DNA of 64,000 bases, from positions 124,001 to 188,000 of the forward strand of contig JAEWQB010000010.1 in NCBI GenBank assembly GCA_023460395.1. The letters are read 5' to 3'. The DNA comes from Pseudomonadota bacterium. Lineage in GTDB: Bacteria; Desulfobacterota; Desulfovibrionia; Desulfovibrionales; Desulfovibrionaceae. Below are positions 59,293-64,000 of this stretch, piece by piece. The position numbers were made by a program, and so were the translations under genes. Numbering within the stretch: position 1 is the first letter of the stretch; every line of letters begins with the position of its first letter. The notes under the pieces were generated by a model, which saw only the letters and a list, made by a program, of their open reading frames with translations, did no database searches and had not been told where the DNA came from.

Positions 59293-60399
59293 GTGTCCGT
59301 ACTGCGCCGTTTGCGTTCGCTCTTTTTTGCCAAAATAGAGCGAGACATTCTTTCCACCGCTCAGGGCGTTTTACCCGGCGAGCGCGATACCCGTGCGGCT
59401 ATTACCGAGCTCTCTCAGGTTGTGCGTAACGACCCGGACGCGGTGGAAATATATCTTGCCTTGGGTAACCTGTTCCGGTCCCAAGGCGAGATAGAGCGCG
59501 CGGTGCAAATTCGCAGCAACTTGATTGTCCGTCCCGGTGTGGACGACGAATTTAAGGCACGCGCTTATATTGAGTTGGGGCACGATTACAAGCGAGGCGG
59601 CTTCATGGACCGCTCGCTTCTCGCTTACGAACAGGCCCGAAAGCTTATCGGGGACACGGACGAGTTGCTGCTGGCGCTGGCCCGGCTTCATGCGGAAACC
59701 GGGAACAACGCGACTGCCGCCGCCATGTACGATAAGTTGGGTGCTTCGGTGGCGCAGGCGCATTATATCGTGCGGCACGCCGAGGATCTGTACGATCAGG
59801 GCGACCCTCATGGCAGTAAACGTCTGTTACGCAAAGCCATAGGGGTTTATAAAGGCTCCGTAGAGGCATGGCTGGCACTCATCTCCCTTTCCACCACGGA
59901 CCGGGATTGGAAAAAGACCGATTCTCTTCTGCGGCAGGCGCTTCCGGCTGTGGCTCCCTCCATCCGTTTCTTGTTGCTGGAAGGCATGCTTGGGTTTTCT
60001 GCCCCCAAGGAAGACGAACCGGCTTTCACCCAGCGTTTGTGCCACACGGTTATTCCCGCTCTGGAAGAACAGGAACCGGATCTTATTCTCCAATATTACG
60101 GGGCGTTGTTTATGCTGCGCAGCGGCGAACCAGACGAAGCCAATGCGTGGCTGGCAAAAACCATGGTGTTGCGTCCGGATTTTTGGGCGGCCCGTCTGGA
60201 GCTTTTAGGTCTGTCCATGGCGGATCAGCCCCTGTCTCCGGTTTTTCGCAACCATCTTGCTTTTTTTGTGGAACAAGCGCGGCACGTAAAGCGGTTTGTC
60301 TGCACCAGTTGCGGCATGCGCCGGGAGCAGACGTTTTACGTGTGTCCACGCTGCCATAGCTGGCACTCTGCGGCGTTCCGTGTTTCTTTACAAGATTAA
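59293..60399 (+). CDS. lapB: LapB-like TPR protein with C-terminal rubredoxin-type zinc ribbon
   Basis: 368 residues. TPR repeats fill residues 30-310 (ITELSQVVRNDPDAVEIYLALGNLFRSQGEIERAVQIRSNLI), and the C-terminus has FVCTSCGMRREQTFYVCPRCHSW, the metal-binding rubredoxin-like knuckle of LapB/YciM. LapB regulates LPS synthesis through LpxC proteolysis in E. coli. The membrane anchor of E. coli LapB is short here. GTG 59293 is the apparent start, with a weak ribosome site. Confidence 0.88.
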   Translation: MSVLRRLRSLFFAKIERDILSTAQGVLPGERDTRAAITELSQVVRNDPDAVEIYLALGNLFRSQGEIERAVQIRSNLIVRPGVDDEFKARAYIELGHDYKRGGFMDRSLLAYEQARKLIGDTDELLLALARLHAETGNNATAAAMYDKLGASVAQAHYIVRHAEDLYDQGDPHGSKRLLRKAIGVYKGSVEAWLALISLSTTDRDWKKTDSLLRQALPAVAPSIRFLLLEGMLGFSAPKEDEPAFTQRLCHTVIPALEEQEPDLILQYYGALFMLRSGEPDEANAWLAKTMVLRPDFWAARLELLGLSMADQPLSPVFRNHLAFFVEQARHVKRFVCTSCGMRREQTFYVCPRCHSWHSAAFRVSLQD

Positions 60400-60459
60400 A
60401 CCGCCTGTTTCCCTGAGGCGGGCGGCCTCCTTTTCGTTTCACCGCACATCCCCTACTCT

Positions 60460-63231
60460 ATGACTATGAGCACTGCCGAAACTCCCAAGCTGACTCCCAT
60501 GTTCGAGCAATACCTCCAGATTAAGGAGGAATATGCAGATTGCCTTCTCTTTTACCGCATGGGCGACTTTTACGAGCTTTTTTTTGAGGATGCCGAAGTT
60601 GCTGCGCGTGATCTGCAAATTGCCCTGACAAGCCGCTCTAGCCCTAATGCGGACTACCGCATTCCCATGTGCGGTGTGCCCTATCACGCGGCAGAAACGT
60701 ATTTGCCCCAGTTGCTTGAAAAAGGGCACAAGGTCGCTATCTGTGAACAGGTGGAAGACCCTCGTGCCGCCAAGGGGCTGGTTAAGCGGGCCGTCATGCG
60801 CGTGCTCACACCGGGAACCGTGGTGGAAGACGCCAACCTGCATGCTAAAGGCCATAACTTCCTTGCCGCCGCCCTATGGGATGAAAACACCGGGGCTGGC
60901 GGGCTGGCGTGGATGGACTATTCCACCGGAGACTGGTCTGGACTCGCGGTGTCCCGTGAAGCGGAACTGTGGCAGTGGGCGCAGAAAATGGCCCCCCGCG
61001 AATTGCTTTTGCCAGACACCATGACCCCCCCGGAATCATTTTCGCCGGATACAACACAGGTGAACAGGTTGCCCTTGCGGCCTTCATTCGACCTCGGCGG
61101 TGCGACAACCCGCATTCTTGCCACACAGAATGTCGCCAATCTCACCGTACTAGGGCTGGAAAAACACAAGGAACTCACCCGCGCCTGCGGAGCCTTACTG
61201 GTATATCTGGCGCAGACGCAAAAACAGGACTTAACGCACCTTGGTCAATTCCGTCTGCTCAATTTGGGCAAACATCTCATTCTTGATGAAATAACCGAGC
61301 GGAATCTAGAAATTTTTCGGCGTCTGGACGGACGGCGCGGCCCCGGGACACTTTGGAGTGTGCTGGATAATACCCTCACGCCCATGGGCGGGCGTCTGCT
61401 GGAAGAGCGCTTGCGCCATCCGTGGCGGGAGCTAGGCCCCATTACAGAGACACAGAATGCAGTAGAATTTTTTGCCTCGCGGGACGGGCTGCGCACAGAG
61501 TTTCGTACTGCCCTGCGGGATGTGTATGACATAGAGCGGCTCAGTACGCGTATTCAGTTGAACCGGGCGACTCCCAAAGATTTCGTAGCGCTGCGCAATA
61601 GCCTTGCCATGTTGCCAAATCTGCGCGGTGTGCTGGAAACTGCGGGGACCAGTACGCCGGAACATGATGTCGCGTGGCCTTCCGCAGTGCTGGAAACAAA
61701 AGATTTTGAAGGAACTGCCCCTTCGCCCGAACAGGCCACCCCGCCCGCGTTTTTGCGTACCTTACTGACCGGATGGGATGATATGGCGGACTACCATGCC
61801 ATGCTAGACTCTGCCTTGGTAGATAACCCTCCACATTTATTAACAGAAGGTGGACTCTTCAAGTATGGCTTTCACTCTGATCTGGACGAGCTTATTGACC
61901 TGACCGAGCACGGAGAAAGCAGACTTGAGGAACTGTTGGCAGAAGAGCAGCGTGCCTCCGGCATTCTCAAAATGAAGCTGAAGTACAACCGGGTGTTCGG
62001 CTACTTCTTCGATGTGCCCAATTCTAGCACGCAGGCGGTACCGGAACATTTCATCCGGCGTCAAACCCTTGCCAACGCGGAACGGTACACCACTCCCCGG
62101 CTTAAAGAGCTGGAAGAAAAATTACTGGCAGCCTCTGATCGTCGAAAAAGTTTGGAGTACCGCCTTTTTCAGCAATTGCGAGAATCGCTGGCTGAAGCGC
62201 GCCCACGCATCCTCTTCATGGCAGACGTGTTAGCGGGGCTGGATTATTGGCAGAGCCTTGCGGAATGCGCCAGAAAGTGGAACTGGGCACGTCCAGAAGT
62301 GCATACGGGGCAGGATATCCAGATTACGGAAGGCCGCCACCCGGTGGTAGAAGCTGTGCAAGGCGGTTCCCGCTTCATTCCCAACGATTTGCGCATGGAC
62401 GACCAGCGCCGGATTTTGCTCATCACTGGCCCGAACATGGCGGGGAAGTCCACCGTGCTGCGGCAGGCTGCTATCATTTGCATTCTCGCGCAGATTGGTT
62501 CCTTTGTTCCTGCCCGTCAGGCCCGTATCGGCGTGGCTGATCGCATTTTTTCCCGCGTGGGGGCGTCTGACAATCTGGCGCAGGGCCAGTCCACATTTAT
62601 GGTGGAGATGATGGAAACCGCGCGCATTTTACGTCAGGCGGGAAAACGCAGTTTAGTTATTTTAGATGAAATTGGGCGCGGCACTTCCACCTTTGACGGC
62701 CTTTCGCTCGCATGGGCGGTTGTCGAGGAGCTTGCGCGTAGGCAAGATGGTATTCGCACGCTTTTTGCCACGCATTACCATGAGTTAACCGCGCTGGAAG
62801 GAAACATTCCCGGTGTGCATAATATGAATATAGCCATCCGGGAATGGAATGGCGATATTGTTTTCCTGCGGCGCCTTGTGCCCGGCCCTTCTGACCGCAG
62901 CTATGGGATTGAGGTTGCCAAACTGGCTGGCGTGCCCGTCTCCGTGGTGCGCAGGGCAAAGGAAATTTTGGAAGATTTGGAGCGCAAGGCCAAAGCTTCC
63001 GGCACTCACCCGCACAGCATCCGTGTCGCGCAATCTAGCCTGCCCGGCATGCCGGAGGTGGCCCCTCAGCCGGAACAGGAACACCATACCGAACAGGCGG
63101 CTCCCCGCGTGGATCATCCCCTCCTCGTTGCCCTGCGTGACCTGAATACTAACACCATGACTCCGCTTGAGGCGCTTAACCGGCTCACCGAGTGGAAAAT
63201 GCTCTGGGGCGAATCCCCTGATAAGGACTAA
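60460..63231 (+). CDS. mutS: DNA mismatch repair protein MutS
   Basis: Recognises mismatches and recruits MutL. The mismatch-binding motif MGDFYELFFEDA (Phe-x-Glu) lies near residue 35, and the ATPase domain has Walker A ITGPNMAGKST, Walker B LVILDEIGRGTSTFDG and FATHYHELTAL. The C-terminal HTH region continues to residue 923; 923 residues is slightly long because of a Pro/Gln-rich insert near 860-885. ATG 60460 or 60466 may be used. No mutL is in the window. Confidence 0.97.
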   Translation: MTMSTAETPKLTPMFEQYLQIKEEYADCLLFYRMGDFYELFFEDAEVAARDLQIALTSRSSPNADYRIPMCGVPYHAAETYLPQLLEKGHKVAICEQVEDPRAAKGLVKRAVMRVLTPGTVVEDANLHAKGHNFLAAALWDENTGAGGLAWMDYSTGDWSGLAVSREAELWQWAQKMAPRELLLPDTMTPPESFSPDTTQVNRLPLRPSFDLGGATTRILATQNVANLTVLGLEKHKELTRACGALLVYLAQTQKQDLTHLGQFRLLNLGKHLILDEITERNLEIFRRLDGRRGPGTLWSVLDNTLTPMGGRLLEERLRHPWRELGPITETQNAVEFFASRDGLRTEFRTALRDVYDIERLSTRIQLNRATPKDFVALRNSLAMLPNLRGVLETAGTSTPEHDVAWPSAVLETKDFEGTAPSPEQATPPAFLRTLLTGWDDMADYHAMLDSALVDNPPHLLTEGGLFKYGFHSDLDELIDLTEHGESRLEELLAEEQRASGILKMKLKYNRVFGYFFDVPNSSTQAVPEHFIRRQTLANAERYTTPRLKELEEKLLAASDRRKSLEYRLFQQLRESLAEARPRILFMADVLAGLDYWQSLAECARKWNWARPEVHTGQDIQITEGRHPVVEAVQGGSRFIPNDLRMDDQRRILLITGPNMAGKSTVLRQAAIICILAQIGSFVPARQARIGVADRIFSRVGASDNLAQGQSTFMVEMMETARILRQAGKRSLVILDEIGRGTSTFDGLSLAWAVVEELARRQDGIRTLFATHYHELTALEGNIPGVHNMNIAIREWNGDIVFLRRLVPGPSDRSYGIEVAKLAGVPVSVVRRAKEILEDLERKAKASGTHPHSIRVAQSSLPGMPEVAPQPEQEHHTEQAAPRVDHPLLVALRDLNTNTMTPLEALNRLTEWKMLWGESPDKD

Positions 63232-63233
63232 CC

Positions 63234-63689
63234 ATGATCATATCGCGTCACAGTATTTCCACACGCCCCCTACTGCTGTTGCTGGTACTTCTGCTTATTG
63301 GCTCTGCGGGGTGTGGTCGTAAGGATATGCCACAACCAGCCACGACAGAAGCCAGTTTCCAATGGGCACGGGCAACCGCGGTGCCGGAGCTTATGTGTCT
63401 CCGGGTTGATGCGGAGTTGGAGGGCAATTTGCGAAATGTGGCGAGTGTGGTTTTGGAACTGCAAACGGCAAGCGACGTGTCTGATTGTCCCGGTTGTCCG
63501 TTTTCTCCCAATGAACGCACGGAATTCGCACCGGAAGCGTTGGGCATTACGCCTTCTTCTGGAGGTATCTCCACCCTGTACTGCCCCACCCGCGAAGCTT
63601 TGGCGTATCGGTGGCGTTTGGTAGGGACAAACGTGCATGGCAGCCTTGCGCACGCCCTGACGCCTGTGGAGTTCGTGGAGATGCGATAA
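63234..63689 (+). CDS. Predicted lipoprotein of unknown function
   Basis: 151 residues. The signal peptide RPLLLLLVLLLIGSAGC ends in an SAGC lipobox, followed by GRKDMPQP. The mature part has a CPGCPF pair and later a single Cys in TLYCPTREALAYRWRLVG, with a beta-rich character. I do not recognise a family. It starts 2 nt after the mutS stop, so it is co-transcribed with mutS, without an obvious functional link. Confidence 0.7.
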   Translation: MIISRHSISTRPLLLLLVLLLIGSAGCGRKDMPQPATTEASFQWARATAVPELMCLRVDAELEGNLRNVASVVLELQTASDVSDCPGCPFSPNERTEFAPEALGITPSSGGISTLYCPTREALAYRWRLVGTNVHGSLAHALTPVEFVEMR

Positions 63690-63719
63690 CCCGTCCGTGT
63701 TTTTCAGAAAAAAATATCA

Positions 63720-63752
63720 ACGCAAGCCGCTAAAAAGTGCTTGCGTTTTTTT
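63720..63752 (+). terminator. Rho-independent terminator after the mutS-lipoprotein unit
   Basis: An 8-bp stem ACGCAAGC/GCTTGCGT with an 11-nt loop is followed by seven T residues. Confidence 0.85.
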
Positions 63753-63770
63753 CTGCTCGTTGTTTATATA
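63741..63770 (+). promoter_or_regulatory. Putative promoter for the CI-like HTH gene
   Basis: TTGCGT, an 18-nt spacer and TATATA overlap the preceding terminator. The -10 sits in GTTG-N11-CAAC (63759-63777), a possible autoregulatory operator. Confidence 0.4.
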
Positions 63771-63824
63771 TATCAACAGCGGGTGAACACGCACTTCGCG
63801 TTACCCATACCTTGGATGGTACGC

Positions 63825-64000
63825 ATGGCCCAGCTTTCATTTCAGACATTTTTCCAGCGGCTTGAAGAAGCCACTAGCATTGAGAGCCAGCAAGACCTTG
63901 CGAAGGTGTTGGGGGTGAATCGCTCCGCCATTACACAGGCTAAACGACGTGATGCCATTCCGCAGCGGTGGGTGCTGGCAATTTCACGGCAGTTTGGTGT
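63825..64000 (+). CDS. CI-repressor-like HTH protein, N-terminal part (cut by window end)
   Basis: The first 58 residues are visible: MAQLSFQTFFQRLEEATSIE, then SQQDLAKVLGVNRSAITQAK with an XRE/CI-type helix-turn-helix, then RRDAIPQRWVLAISRQFGV. The pattern QQDLAKVLGVNRSAITQAKRR...IPQRWVLAI fits the bacteriophage CI N-terminal domain family common in Desulfovibrio chromosomes. It may be a LexA/CI-like regulator with a C-terminal protease domain beyond the window. ATG 63825 has no strong Shine-Dalgarno sequence. Confidence 0.8.
   Translation, partial: MAQLSFQTFFQRLEEATSIESQQDLAKVLGVNRSAITQAKRRDAIPQRWVLAISRQFG

Overview
The window is a 64 kb stretch of bacterial chromosome at roughly 55-58% G+C by eye. 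It is densely packed, mostly with housekeeping genes. The gene content points to a Gram-negative bacterium: KDO synthesis, Lpt LPS export, MsbA, LpxL-type acyltransferase, LolA and BamD. The detailed make-up suggests a Desulfovibrionaceae-like sulfate reducer (Desulfovibrio sensu lato, Desulfobacterota). Supporting signs are a divergent pyruvate carboxylase next to an oversized PEP-synthase-like protein, a DHH-CBS-tRNA nucleotidyltransferase fusion, a YedF-type selenium-metabolism protein, a DapL-type aminotransferase, and a kdsA/kdsC/lptCAB/rpoN/hpf/ptsN/rapZ/PTS-Man run. The genus call is inference. No rRNA, tRNA, IS element, prophage or CRISPR array was recognised.

Layout. 1-2.4 kb: mtgA, a small zinc-knuckle protein and purQ. 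2.3-14.4 kb: pyrG with a terminator-like leader hairpin, then the envelope and regulatory run kdsA-kdsC-lptC-lptA-lptB | rpoN-hpf-ptsN-rapZ-EIIA/EIIB/EIIC(Man) and ppaC. 14.5-24.5 kb: a tRNA nucleotidyltransferase, then birA-pyc-ppsA-like, a biotin/pyruvate/PEP carbon node. 24.9-30 kb: M23 peptidase, CBS protein, pcm, a DedA-like protein and Mrp. 29.5-37.6 kb: lytic transglycosylase, pgsA, ftsB-like, TPR, lipoprotein, fbp, tsaD, then trxA-trxB-bamD. 37.9-43.1 kb: engB, aroQ, efp, ftsK, lolA. 43.1-48.4 kb: rluB, yedF, msbA and two acyltransferases. 48.4-49.7 kb: a 1.37 kb gene-poor stretch with tandem duplications, hairpins and an AT-rich patch, ending in a molbindin gene. 50.2-53.7 kb, minus strand: transaldolase, YHS/TRASH protein, folK, dapL-like and a half-size TauE/SafE. 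53.9-64 kb: a double palindromic operator, xerD, a DHH-CBS-nucleotidyltransferase giant, a HIT protein, lapA-lapB, mutS, a lipoprotein and the start of a CI-like HTH gene.

How the genes work together. KdsA/KdsC make KDO; LptA/B/C, MsbA and the acyltransferases build and export LPS, and LapA/LapB may tune it. PtsN, RapZ and the Man-type PTS parts sit with RpoN in the classical nitrogen-PTS neighbourhood. BirA probably biotinylates the adjacent pyruvate carboxylase; with the PEP-synthase-like enzyme and Fbp this gives a route for gluconeogenesis and anaplerosis from pyruvate.

Most of the window is ordinary. The most unusual signals are: a pair of identical GntR/FadR-type palindromes 42 bp apart bracketing a promoter-like sequence upstream of a half-size TauE; a 9-T homopolymer that separates an EIIC gene from its natural start codon; a folK whose conserved first strand has no canonical start codon; a divergent pyruvate carboxylase with a C-terminal zinc ribbon; a structured leader candidate before mrp; and the 48.4-49.7 kb repeat-rich gap. 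I did not find a clear new defence or mobile system.
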